Source of the DNA: Molossus alvarezi
Taxonomy: Eukaryota; Chordata; Mammalia; Chiroptera; Molossidae
Assembly: GCA_037176705.1 (NCBI GenBank)
Contig: JBAWUJ010000061.1
Location: 496,001-560,000, forward strand
Direction: 5' to 3'
Length of the DNA: 64,000 nucleotides
Shown here: piece by piece, positions 32,570 to 44,439 of the stretch
Layout of the letters: each line of letters begins with the position of its first letter
Numbering within the stretch: position 1 is the stretch's first letter
Notes under the pieces: model-generated
What the model saw: the letters and a program-made list of their open reading frames with translations, nothing else
Databases searched by the model: none
Told to the model about the DNA's origin: nothing
Made by a program: the position numbers and the translations under genes

Positions 32570-35500
32570 CCATAATAAATGAAAATTGCAATAAATCAGT
32601 ACGTATCAATAATTGCCTTAAACACAAATAGATTAAACACTCCCATAAAAAGACACAGAGTAGCTGAATAGATAACAACACATAGCTCACATTTTTGTTG
32701 TTTATAAGAAACCCAACTAAAAACAAAATCTTACATAGGTAGTAAGTGAAGAGACGGGAAACTAGAAATAAGTTACAAAAGAATACACGAACACATTTCA
32801 ACACATAAAGACTAAATAGCATGTTATTTAACAATGAATGGGTTCACAAAATTATCAAGAAATAATTAAAAACTTAATGGAAACCAATAAAAGTGAACAC
32901 ACAACAACACAAAATTATTGGGATTCAGTGGAAGTAGTCATGATAAGAAAGTTTATATCCTACATGTCAACCTCAGGAAACAAGATTTTCTACTTGATAT
33001 CTCACATCAGAATTTAGAATACTACAAAAAAAATGAAACAAACAAACAAATAAACCTCAGACTAAGCAGTAGGAAATGAATAGCAAAGAACAGAGCAGAA
33101 ATAGACAACAAAGAGACTAAACATAATTCAAAAGATGAACAAATGGACAATTTTCTAGAAATACATAATTTTCCAGAACTGAATGGGGAAGACATAGAAA
33201 ACAAGAACAGATATATCACAGCTAAGAAAATCTAAGATATAACCAAGAATCTCCTAGCAAACAAAAGCCCAGGCTCGGACTCCTTCAAGAGGGAGATTTA
33301 CTGAACATTCAAAGAACTAACATCCATTCTTCTCAAACTATTTCAATAAATCAAAGAAGACAAAACACTTCCAAACACACTTTCTGAGACCAGCATAATT
33401 CTAATTCCCAAACCACATGAAGACACTATAAACTAAAGAAAACAACAGGCCAATATTCCTGATTAACACACGTCAAAATTCTTAACAAAATATTAGCAAA
33501 TCAAACCCAGCAATACATCATACACATTATTCATCTTGACCAAGTGGGTTACATTCCAGGCCCTCAAGGATGGTACAATATGTGCAAATTAATAAATGTG
33601 GAACCTTGTATAAACAAAAGATAAAAACCATATAATCATATCAATAATTGCTATAAAAGCATTCAACAAAGTCCAGCACCCAATTCTGATAAAAACGATC
33701 AGCAATGTGGGAATAGAAGGGCCATTTTGCAATATAATAAAGGCCACATATGTAAAACACAGCCAACAACATACTCAATGGGTAAAAACAAAATGCAGTC
33801 CCCTTAATAATGAGAACAAGACAGAGATGGCCACTTTTGCCACTCTTATTTAACATAGAACTGGAAGTCTTAGACACAGCAATTACACATGAAGAAAACA
33901 TAAAAGGGATCAAAACTGAAAAGGAGGAAGTGAAACTGTCACTATATGAAAATGACATAATATGGTACATAGAAAACCCTAAAGACTCCATCAAAATCTA
34001 TTTGACTTAATAAATGAATTTGGCAATGTGGCAGGACACAAAATTAATGTGAAGAAATCGATGGCATTTTTATACACCAAAGATGAAATCACAGAAAGAG
34101 AAACTAAAAAATCAATTTCATTTACAATCTAAGAAGAAAAAATTAAAATACCTAAGAATAAACTTCACCAAAGAAGTCAAGGACTTCTTCATAGATAACT
34201 ACAGCTCATTGAAATTAGAAATGGAGGAAGATATAAAAAAGTGAGAGCATATACCCTGTTCATGGATTGGAAGAATTAGCATCATTAAAATGTCCATACT
34301 ACCCAAAGCAATAGATACATTCAATGCAATCCTCACCAAATACCAACGACTTACATCACAGACCTAAAACAAACACTCAAAAAGTTTATATAAAACTAAA
34401 AAACACCCCTAGTACCCACAGAAATCTTGAAAACAAAGAACAAAGTAGGAGGGATTACATGACCAGATTTCAGGTTATACCACACAGCCACTGTAATAAA
34501 AATAAGCCTGGTACTAACACAGGAACAGGCAGATAGGTCAATGGAACAGAATAGAGAACCTAGAAAGTGACCCAAAACATGTTCAATTAACATTTGACAA
34601 TGTTGGCAACAACACACAGTGGAGTCAAGACAGTCTCTTCAATAAATGGTGTTGGAAAAATTGGGCAGCTACTTTCAAAAACAAAAAATTAAAAAATGAG
34701 ACTAGACTACAACTTTACACCATACATGAGAATGAACTCGAAATAAATAAAATACTTAAATGTAACTCATAAATCAATACAAATTCTAGAAGAAAGTGCA
34801 GGCAAGAAAATTTCAGATAGCCAGCAGAATTTTCACTGATATAATACCTAAAGCAACAGACACATAGACACCAAAATAAATAAATGAATAAACACGTGAC
34901 TACTTCAAACTGAAAAGTTTTTGCACAGCTAAAGAAACAACCATCAAAACAGAAAGGGATTGTACTATCTGGAAGACCAAAATCGCCCATGATGCATCAG
35001 ATAAGGGTTAATTTCCAAAATATACAGTGCTTATAAAACTCAACAATAGGAAGAGAAAGAACCCAATTAAGAAATGGGCAGAGGAACTAAACAGACACCT
35101 CTCCAAACAGGACATACAAATAATAAGAGACATATGAAGAAATGCTCAACATCACTAATCATCAGAACACACACTCCAAAAGTTTATATAAAACTAAAAA
35201 AGACCCCTAGTCTTTTTTACCAAAAAAATAAAATAAAATAAAAAATGAACATCTGAGACTACATCAAACTGAAACGCATCTGCACAGCAAAAGAAACAAC
35301 CATCAAAATGGAAACGGATTCTACTCTCTGGAAGACCATAATCGCCAATGATGCATCAGAAAAGGGTTAATTTCCAAAATATATAGAGTGCTTATAAAAC
35401 TCTACAATAGGAAGACAAAGAACCCAATTAAGAAATGGGCAGAGAAAGTAAACAGACACCTCTCCAAATAGGATACAAATGGTAAGAGACATATGAAGAA

Positions 35501-35970
35501 ATGCTCAACATCACTGATTGTCCTAGAGATGAAAATACAAACAACAATGAGATATCACCTCACACAGGTCTCAATGGCGGCCATCAACAAATTATCAAAC
35601 TGCAAGTCTTGCCGAGGGTGTGGAGAAAGGGGACTCCAGTACAGGGCTGGTGGGATGGCAGTCTGGTGCAGTCACAATGGAAAACAATATGGTGTTTCCT
35701 CAAAGAATTGAAAATTGAAATTCCATTTGACCCAGTGATCCCACTTCTGGGAATATACCTTAGGAAGCCTGAAACACCAATCAGAAAGAATATATGTACC
35801 CCCATGTGCATACCTAAGGTCTGGAAACAGCCCAAATTTCCATCAGTAGATAAATGTATACAAAAAACAGTGGTACATATATACAATGGAGTACTATGCA
35901 GCTGTAAGAAAGAAAGATCTCTTATCCTTTGTTACAACATGGAGGGACTTGGAAAGTATTATACTAAGTG
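32570..35970 (+). pseudogene. ORF2: L1 ORF2 remnant lacking endonuclease (copy iv)
   Basis: Start of ORF2 at about 32580, endonuclease skipped at about 32757, RT core 33330-34120 with active-site frame 33810-34010 reading [15 protein letters not shown] (same YEND change as copy ii), thumb and C-terminal regions twice (34890-35165 and 35240-35520) because of the rearrangement, and an end region frame 35501-35971 reading [19 protein letters not shown]. Not translatable. Confidence 0.85.
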
Positions 35971-36245
35971 AAAGAAAAGTATCATATGATCTCACTTACT
36001 TCTGGAATATAATGAAAGAAACAGTCTGAGAATAGGTTAGTCCCAAAGACATAGAAGTGGAGTACAGATTGAGAATCCCCAGAAGAGGGGGTAGTGAGAG
36101 AGATATGAACCACAGAACTTATATGCAAGTATGCATGAAGATGGACATGGAAAAAAAGCTGGAGAGAGGGCAGGGAGTGAGGGGGAGGTATAATCAGTGA
36201 GGGGAAAGAAAGAAACATCTGGAACAAAAAATAATAATTAATAAT

Positions 36246-36385
36246 ACAATAAAATAATAACTATATCAATATAAATATAGATGATATAATTATAGATGTT
36301 ATAGATACATTCGGTATATAGATGGATATAGACGTTATAGACAATAGAATAGATAGATATAGATATGGATATAGATAGTTATGGG
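36246..36385 (+). repeat. GATA-type microsatellite (right arm)
   Basis: Shorter counterpart of 14382-14594 at the matching position after the L1 tail; units ATAGAT/GATATA. Confidence 0.88.
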
Positions 36386-36596
36386 GTGTTTCAGATCACA
36401 ACCAATGTGTCTAGAAATGTGAATTTTGAGTTCTTTTTACCCTGAACTCTCATGTGTCTTCTCTCAGGGCCTCAGTTTTCTATTTGTTAATGTATTTATT
36501 TGGGATGTCATGAAGGGGTTGAAGAAATCATATGTATTTATATTTAGTGATTCAGTATTCTTACAAAAATAAAATTTTATAAAATATTAAGTTGAA
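36386..36596. other. Non-repetitive spacer (right arm copy of 14595-14804)
   Basis: Aligns end to end with 14595-14804 with roughly 8% mismatch by eye. No gene seen. Confidence 0.82.
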
Positions 36597-37435
36597 GGAA
36601 AAATGGCAGTGGAGTAAATGGAAGATGCACAAACCTCCTCCAACAACCAAACTGAAACTACAACAAAAATAAAAACACAACATTGGGAAACACCAACTCC
36701 AAACAACTGAGAGAACCACTATAACCAGGGACAGAAAGAGGGTGCCAAATTGAGTCTGGTAGAAACTGTGAAAGTGTGATAGGGCAGGATGGGGGCTCAC
36801 AAACAATAGGTGAAGGCTGTTTTAGCTGAGAAAGCAGGGGTTTTAAACAGCACAAAATCAAGTACATCCACTTACCTTTAACTCCAGCAGAGGGAGGGCT
36901 GACTGCACTGAAAATGTGAGGAGAGAGTCCAGGACTCTTTGCTCAGAAGAGAGCTGGAAAGAAGGATACTGGGAGTTTTGTGCTGTTATCAATCCCTCAT
37001 ACAACAGCAGCCACTTTATTTAAGGAGCTTCTTCTCAGAGCCTTGGGAGAAGCAATGGCCCCTCTCTCAGGAATTCAACACCACCAGGCTGACCTGAAAA
37101 TGCAAACTGAGGCTCATAAAAATATAGTGTCTGACAGAAAGCAAGTGTCCCACCCTCTAAAAATCTTATTATACCTAAGGAATCTTTCACACACTTGAGG
37201 GCTACAAGTTGAGGTTCATCAAGCTAATGAGACTAATGGTTGCCAGGAAAAATCTAGAGAACAAATGAACATTTTCTTGGCTTTCCAATCTACCAAGGAA
37301 AATGATCCTTGAGAGTAGTGTTTAACATGTGTTCCTTTGCACTTATCCAAACCCAGTAAAGGGAGCCACAACCAGAAAAACACCAACACCCACAGGGAAA
37401 TTTTGCAGGCTCTAAAACCCACTGAGACAGCCACA

Positions 37436-38290
37436 ATGGTGAAACAACAAAACAAGTTCCAAATGAAAGAACAAGATATTCCACAAGAGAAGGGATTGAT
37501 GAAATTGATTTAAACAAGATATCAGAGCTAGAATTAGAAGTAATACTACGAGGAAGCTCAGCAACATAAGTAAAGAGCTCAACAGTATGAGTGAAGATAA
37601 AAAAAAATGAAAAATTAACAAACTGGAAATAAATAATGAAATAGAAGATATAAGGTACACATTGGAAGGAATAAAATCCAGCTCAGAGGAAACCAAGGAT
37701 TGGATAGGTAAATTAGAAGACATAGCAGAAAATATCACCCAATAAGAGAACCAAAGGAAACAAACAATTGCAAAACAGAAAGACAGCCTAAGAGAACTGT
37801 GGGACACCATGAAACACAATAACACACACATCATAGAAGTTCTTGGAAAAGAAGAAAATAAGCAAGAGATAGACAATATATTTGAAGAAATCGTGTCAGA
37901 AAACACTCATAACTTGGTGAAGGAAAATGGCATATACCTTCAAGAAGCACTAAGAGCTTCAACTTTGAAGAATCCAAAGAGACCCACTTCAAGACACAAT
38001 AATTAAAGGCCCAAAATTAAAGACAGAAAGAGAATTTGAATGGCAGCAAGACATAAGCAACAGCTTACCCACAAAAAAACCCGCATAACCTTATCAGCTG
38101 AATGCTCAACAAAAAACACTCCTGGACAGAGGAGAAAGTCATGAAGTGATCACAGTAAGGAAAACCAAGCATCTCTATCCAGCAGGACTATCATTGCAAA
38201 TGTAAGGTGAAAAAAATGAAGAGCTTCCCAGACAAAAAGGCTAACAGGATATGTTAGCAACTACCAGCTCTCTAAGAAATGTGAAAAGGG
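37436..38290 (+). pseudogene. ORF1: L1 ORF1 remnant (copy v)
   Basis: Start region in frame for about 23 residues, then a stop. The downstream frame 37809-38006 reads MKHNNTHIIEVLGKEENKQ ... VKENGIYLQEALRAS; the RNA-binding domain is broken by stops and a small deletion near 38170 (missing GATCTGAATCC-type segment). Confidence 0.83.
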
Positions 38291-38339
38291 GGGCTGTAAT
38301 AAGCAGAAGAAATAGGAAGAGAAATATACCCATAATAAA

Positions 38340-39286
38340 TGAAAATTGCAATAAATAAGTGCATTTCAATAATTGCCTTAAACGCAAATAGATTAAACAC
38401 ACCTATCAAAAGACACAGAGTAGCTGAAAAAATAAGAATGCATAGCTCATATATATGTTGTTTAGAAGAGACCTAACTCACAACAAAAGCCTTACACAGG
38501 TAGAAAGTAAAGAGATGGAAAACGAGAAATAAATTACAAAAAAATACACAAAAACCTTTCAACACATAAAGACTAAATAGCATGTTATTAAATAATGAAT
38601 GGATTCACAAGGAGATCAAGAAAAATTAAAAACTTTATGGAAACCAATAAAAATGAACACACAACAACACAAAATCCATGGAATTCAATGAAAGTAGTCC
38701 TTATGGGGAAGTTTATACCATAGATGTCTACCTCAGGAAACTAGATTTTCTAATTGACTATCTCACATCAGAACTAAAAAAAAAACAGAAAGAAAACAAA
38801 ACAAACAAACAAACAACAAAAACAACTCAGAATAAGTAGTAGGAAATGAATAGCAAAGATCACAGCACAAACAGTCAACAAACAGACTAAGAAAAATTCA
38901 AAACATGAACAAATGGACAAATCTCTAGAAATACATGATCTCCCAGAACTGAACAGGGAAGAGATAGAAAACATGAACAGACCAATCACAACTAAGAAAT
39001 TTGAAGATATAATCAAGGATCTCCCAGCAAACAAAACCCCAGGCTCCAAAGGCTTCAAGGGGGGGGTTTTACTGAACATTCACAGAACTAACACACATTC
39101 TTCTCAAACTATTTCAAAATATCCAAAAAAACAAAACACTTCCAAACGCACTTTATGAGGCCAGTGTAATCCTAATTTCCATACCAGTTAAAGACACTAC
39201 AAACTAAAGAAAACTACCCTGATTAACACAGATGTCAAAATCCTTAACAAAATATTAGAAAATGAAATCCAGCAATACATCAAACA
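38340..39286 (+). pseudogene. ORF2: L1 ORF2 remnant (copy v), endonuclease lacking, RT truncated
   Basis: First codons from about 38345 (cf. NKCISIIALNAN), then the endonuclease deletion, then frame 38913-39158 (SLEIHDLPELNREEIENMN, pre-RT region). Ends at AATCCAGCAATACATCAAAC. Matches the exons-to-block junction in copy iii. Confidence 0.83.
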
Positions 39287-40362
39287 GACACCCAAGTGAG
39301 GTCCTGAGGCCACTTCACCAGCTTTGGACTCCACCAGCCCGCCTTTTGTGAGTCTTTACAGGAGATGCCCAGGGAGGGGCAGGTGGCGAGGCTGGAGGGG
39401 CTGGTGACACCAGGGTGGGTGCAGGGGGCGTGGAGGGATTGGTGACACCAGGGTGGGGGCAGGTGGGGCAGAGTGGCTGGTGACACCAGGGAAGGGGCAG
39501 GTGGGGCAGAGGGGCTGGTGACACTAGGGTGGGGGCAGGCAGGGTGGAGGGGCTGGGGACCCTCTGGATGGGGAGTGGCCTCTGGTACTGGGCCACTGGG
39601 ATCCAACCTGTGGTTGAGAGCACGGTGCTGGCTAAGAAGACCTCGGAGGTGAAGTCTGGGTTCCAGAGGCCTGAGGCATTGCCAAGCACCCATGGGCCCT
39701 GGCTGCTGCCTCCAGTATCCGGCCCAGGACCTGCTCACCCTGGGATTGGACAGGCCCTCGGGCTCAGAGAGGCACTGCTTTAGCTTTTGCAGCTCCTGGT
39801 GCAGCAGGTCCTCATAGGGCAGCAATAAGGACAAGAGGTCAAGGAACTGAAGTCCAGGCGGAGCAGGTAGCCGACCACCAGGAAGCCAAAGCACAGGCCG
39901 AACTGGGCCGCCCACCAGGCGCATGCACAAGCTGCAGGCCTGGGCTACATCATCTTCCACGCAGGAGCCAGAGCAGACTGGGCCATGCAGCTTGCCTGCC
40001 TCATAGCTCTGTGCCCATTCCAGCCTCCAGCCCTGCCTCCGCCTCTCGTGTCCCTGCACCCAGGGCCTCCCTGGGTCCTGCCCAGCCCATGGTGCTCCAC
40101 TGGCCCACACCCAAACTCTGCTTGCTCCTTAAAGCTTTTATTTCTTCTTCTCCTGCTCCCTTCGGGATACAAACCTGCGGGGATGTGATCCTGATGTGGT
40201 GCAGGCTCAAGTAACCAGAGCTTCCCTGGGGACCTCACACAAACTTGGCCAGAGCCCGGGGTTGGACCTGAGGCCCTGCCATGGGCTCCTCCGCTCCTGC
40301 CAGATTCATTAAGCTTTCTGGAGTGGGCCTTGGGGGATCAAACTTGTGCATGTGTGAGAGAG
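39287..40362. other. GC-rich non-L1 block, right arm (longer copy)
   Basis: Starts like the left-arm block (ACCCAAGTGAGGTCCTGAGG) but extends ~380 bp further to the right. Minus-strand reading of 39960-39790 gives WAAQFGLCFGFLVVGYLLRL and PYEDLLHQELQKLK-type segments, resembling a membrane-segment exon, and 39720-39600 an SRSWAGYWRQQ segment, but in different frames. I cannot name the gene. A 276-residue minus frame (40110-39280) is mostly minisatellite translation. Possible captured or duplicated genic fragment. Confidence 0.68.
39386..39570 (+). repeat. Minisatellite, ~40-bp GGGGCTGGTGACACCAGGGT units
   Basis: Four to five copies of a unit GGGGCTGGTGACACCAGGGT plus GGGGGCAGGTGGGGCAGAG-like spacer. 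The left-arm block has a more degenerate, shorter version (about 19825-19940). Confidence 0.88.
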
Positions 40363-40669
40363 AATTATGCTCAGTAAACAAGCCAAGCAAAGAAAGACAA
40401 ATATCACATGATCTCACTTATTTGTGAAATATAATCAACTAAACAAACTGCTGAACTAAATTAACCCAGAGACACAGAGGTCAGGTACAGACTGACAAGC
40501 CTCAGAGAAGGGGGTTTTGTGATAGAATAGTTAAACCACAGAACTTACATGCATGTATGCATGACCAACCAAGCTGGGGATGGGGGGCAAAAAGAGGAGG
40601 GTGTCAATGGGGAAAAATGAGAAACATCTGTAACAAAAACAAATCCATAAATTAAAAAAAACAAAAAAA
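40363..40669 (+). mobile_element. Short LINE-1 3' end, right arm only
   Basis: From AATTATGCTCAGTAAACAAGCC (end of ORF2) through the 3'UTR (TTACATGCATGTATGCATGA) to an A-rich end. Sits between the GC-rich block and copy vii-B. The left arm has no such piece at 20415, so it is a later insertion or was lost with the truncated left-arm block. Confidence 0.85.
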
Positions 40670-41660
40670 ATAGAAGGTGAAATAAAAAGCATTCCATGCA
40701 AAAAAAAAACAAAAACAAATAAATAACAAAAGCCAAGGAAACATATTAGCACCAATCCAGCACTCCAAGAAATGCCAAAAGAACTGCTGTAATAAGCAGA
40801 AGAAATAGGAAGAGAAACATAACCATAATAAATGAAGATGGCAATAAATAAGTACACATCAATAATAACATTAAATGTAAATTGATTAAACACTCTGATC
40901 AAAAGACACAGAGACACTGAATGGATAAGAAAGCATGACTCATATATATGTTGTTTACAATAGATCCAACTCACAACAAAAGAGTCACATAGAGTTTGAA
41001 AGTGAAAAGATGAAATTTTCCAAGCAAGTTGAAAAAAAAAATAAACAAACAAACAAATCCGGGGGTAGCAATACTTCAATTTGATAAAATATACTTCAAA
41101 ATGAAGGCCATAACTAGAGACAAAGAAGGTCACTACAAAACATTGAAAGGATCTATCCAACAGGAACAGGAGAATATAACTTTAGTAAACATATATGCAC
41201 TCAATAAAGGAGTACAAATACTTTGTAAAACTTCTGGAGGACTTCAAAGAAGAAATAAAAAGCAACACAATCATAGCAGGAGACTTCAACACCCCGCTGA
41301 CATCACTGAATTGATCATCTAGACAAAAATTTAACAATGAATTAGAGACTTTAAATTATGTACTAGATCAAATGGATTTAATAAATATCCACATAGAATT
41401 ACACCACAAAACTGCTTAATTCACATTCTTCTCAAGTGCACAGGGGACAGACCACACCTTAGGACACAAAGTAAGTTTCTACAAGTTCAAGAAGATTGAA
41501 AAAAAAAAACAAATAAATCATCTTCTCAGATCACAATGGCATAAAAGTAGCAGTTAATTACAATGAAAACACTCCAACCCAAGGAGGCTAAATATTGTGT
41601 TATTACACAATAAATGGGTTACCAAGGAGATAATGGAAGAGATTTAAAACTTCCTGGAAA

Positions 41661-41917
41661 TGTCCTTGACTGGTTTCACTCAAGGGTTAGAATGTCGGCC
41701 TGTGGACCAGAGAGTCCTGGGTTTGGTTCTCGCTAAGGGCAAGTGTTTCAGTTTATTTAGTCTCCAACCTTGTCTGGGGTCATGTGGGTGGCAACCAGTC
41801 GATAAGTCTCTCTCACATCGATGTTTTTTTCTCTCTCTCATTATTTCTCTCTTCCTCCTACTCTATCTGAAGATAAATTCAAATGAATCCTCAGGTGAGG
41901 ATAAGAAAAGAAAAAAG
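41661..41917 (+). mobile_element. VES SINE shared by both arms (right copy)
   Basis: Same insertion as 21400-21655: same L1 position, same flanking AAAACTTCCTGGAAA duplication, and the same atypical head TGACTGGTTTCACTCAAGGGTTAG. About 9% different from the left copy by eye. Confidence 0.93.
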
Positions 41918-42651
41918 AAAAACTTCCTGGAGAACAATAAAAATGAAAACACAACAACACAAAATCTGTGGGATGCAGCAAAAGCAGTCCTGAGAGGACA
42001 GTTCATAGCACTACAGGCCTACTTCCAAAAACAGAAAACTTTCAAATTGACTATCTAACCCTACACCTTAAAGAACTACAATGTAAAGGAAAAGAAAAAT
42101 CCAGAGCAAGTAGAAGGAAATAAAGAGTAAAAGTCAGAGTGAAAATAAATGACAGAGAAACTAAAAAACAATTCAAAAGATCAATGAAACAAAGAGCTGG
42201 TTCCTTAAAAAAACTTAAACAAGATTGGTGGACCCTTAGCCAGACTCACCAGGAAACAAAGAGAAAGGATCCAAATAAACAAAATCAGATATAAAAGAGA
42301 AGAAGTAACAACTGACACCACAGAAAAACAAGATTGTTTTAAAATGCTGTGAACAATTATATGCCAATAAATTGGTCGATATAGGACACACTGGAAAATT
42401 TGTAGAATCATACAGTCTCCCAAAACTGAACCGGGAAGAGACAGAAAACTTGAACAGACTAATAACAACTAAGGAAATTGAAGATGTAATCAAGAAACTC
42501 CCAGCAAACAAAAGCCTGGGCTCAGATGGGTTTACAGGAAAGTTTTATTGAACATTCAAAGAATAATTGACACCCATTTTTCATAAACTATTCCCAAAAA
42601 TTTTAAGAAGAAGAGACACTTTCAAACTAGATTTTTGAGGCCAGCATTATT

Positions 42652-42666
42652 ATATATATATATATA
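42652..42666 (+). repeat. (TA)n microsatellite in L1
   Basis: Short TA repeat replacing the AATCCTAATTCC stretch of ORF2; not present at the matching left-arm position (about 22385). Confidence 0.85.
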
Positions 42667-44439
42667 AAAAAAGATAAAGGCACTACAGAGAAAGAAATAC
42701 ACAGGCTACTGTACCTGATAAACATAGATGCCAAAATCCTTAACAAAATATTAGGAAATTGAATCCAGCGATACCATAAAAGAAGTTATAAACCTTGACC
42801 AAGTCAGATACAACCCAGGGATGCATGGCTGGTACAATATTTTCAAATCAATAAATGTGGAACATCATATAAACAAAATGAAAGATAAAAATCATGTGAT
42901 CATAACAATAAATACTGAGAAGTCTTTTGACAGAATTTAGCACTCATTTCTGATAAAAACAGCTATGTTGGAATAGAAAGATCATATCTCAACATATATG
43001 GAAAACCTACAGACAACATCATACTCAATGGGGAAATATTAAAAGAATTATCCTTAACAACAGGATCAAGACAGGAATGGCCACTCTTGCAAATTTATTT
43101 AACATAGTGCTGGAAGTCTGAGTCAAAGCAATTAAACAAGAAGAAAAAATAAAATAGATCTGGATTAGAAAGGAGGAAGTGAAACTGGATTACAGTACCA
43201 GACATCAGGCTACACCACAAAGTCATTGTAATCAAAACAGCCTGCTATTGGCACAAGAATAGGCATGTAGATTAATGAAACAGAACAGAGAACCCAGAAA
43301 TTGACCCAAGACAGTATGCTCAATTAATATTTGACAAAGGTCGCTAGAGCACACAATGGGGTAAAGACAGCCTATTTAATCAATGGTGTTTGGAAAATTG
43401 AACAGCTACATGCAAAAAAAAAAAAAAAAAAAGTAAAGTAGACCAACAACTTACACCATACACAAAACTAAAGTCAAAATGGATAAAAGATTAAATGTGA
43501 CTTATGAATCCATAAAACTCCTAGAAGAAAATGCAGGCAGCAAAATCTCAAACATCACAGGCAGCAGAATTTTTACCAATACATCGCCTTGAGCAAGAGA
43601 AACAAAATAAACAAACAAACAAACAAACACATGGGACTGCATCAAACAAAAATCCTTCTGGACAGCAAAAGAAACAACCATCAAAATGGAAAGGCAACCC
43701 ACTCTATGGGACAGCATAACTGCCAATGATACATCAGATAAGGGACTAATTTCCAAAATATATAGAGTGCTCATACAACTCAACAAAAGAAAGACAAACA
43801 ATTGAAATTAAAATGGGCAGAGGACCTATATAGACACCTCTCCAAACAGGACACACATTTGGCCAAGAGACATATAAAAAAATGCTCAATGTTACTAATC
43901 TGTTGAGAGGTTTGTAGCAGCACTATTTACAATAGCTAAGGTCTGGACACAGCCCAAGTGTCCATCAGTAGATGAATGGATAAAAAAGCTGTGGTACATA
44001 TACACAATGGAGTACTATGCACATGTAAGGAAGAAAGATGCTTTATCCTTTGAGACTACACCGAGGGACCTGGAAAGTATTATCCTAATCAAAACATGCC
44101 AAACACAGAGAGACAAATATCATATGATCTCACTTATTTGTGGAATATAATGAACATAACAGTCTGAGGAATTGGGTAGTCCCAGAAACGTGGAAGTGGG
44201 GCACAGACTGACAATCTCCAGAATACGGTGTGGTGTGGGAGAGATAAACCACAGAACTTATATGCATGTATTAAGGAACAATGCACATGGACAACAAAGC
44301 TGGGGCCAGGGCAGGGAGGGAGGGGGAGGGGTGAAATCAGTGGGGGGAGGAAAAACAGCTGTAACAAAAATGAATTAATTAACTAACAAAATATATAAAC
44401 AGTCTAAAATGTAAAATAAAGTACATAATGAATGGGTTC

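Larger units (their letters stand above)
31690..36245 (+). mobile_element. LINE-1 copy iv, endonuclease-deleted type (paralogue of ii)
   Basis: Starts mid-ORF1 at the same junction as copy ii; interrupted at 31707-32001 by a short L1 3' end. Then ORF1 C-terminal part, ORF2 with endonuclease skipped at about 32757 and the second deletion at about 33132, 3'UTR, and tail at about 36245. Unlike copy ii it has an internal rearrangement at about 35166-35245 that repeats the C-terminal ORF2 region. Confidence 0.88.
36597..39286 (+). mobile_element. LINE-1 copy v, endonuclease-deleted type (paralogue of iii)
   Basis: Own 5' end (GGCAGTGGAGTAAATGG), 5'UTR, ORF1 with ATG at 37436 (MVKQQNKFQMKEQDIPQEK start), ORF2 with endonuclease skipped at about 38518 and the second deletion at about 38899; ends at the GC-rich block, as copy iii does. 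No HAL1: GAGATCAAGAAAAATTAAAA at about 38611-38630 is the empty site. Confidence 0.88.
40810..44080 (+). pseudogene. ORF2: L1 ORF2 remnant (copy vii-B)
   Basis: Endonuclease region frame 41029-41322 (GVAILQFDKIYFKMKAITRD, then ENITLVNIYALN), post-SINE frame 41940-42058 ([13 protein letters not shown]), RT front to 43190, active site deleted, thumb from 43270, shortened C-terminal region. Between 41925 and 42300 the match to the left arm is very high (about 97-98% by eye), above the ~91% in the adjacent SINE. Confidence 0.83.
40670..44392 (+). mobile_element. LINE-1 copy vii-B, 5'-truncated (paralogue of vii-A)
   Basis: Same start in the ORF1 C-terminal region, same VES inside (41661), same loss of the RT active site near 43190 (GTGAAACTGG joined to ATTACAGTACC). 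Differs at the right end: from about 43905 it continues into the ORF2 end (GCAGCACTATTTACAATAGC) and a full 3'UTR to 44392, where the left copy jumped to the 3'UTR. Confidence 0.87.

Noticed and set aside
39280..40110. Minus-strand open frame of 276 residues
   Set aside because: Its C-terminal half is the translation of a minisatellite (Pro/His/Ser repeats), the hydrophobic reading lies in another frame, and there is no start or splice context. Longest frame in the window but not supportable as a gene.
42652..42666. TATA-box-like promoter
   Set aside because: A (TA)n slip-repeat inside decayed L1 ORF2 with no transcription-start context.
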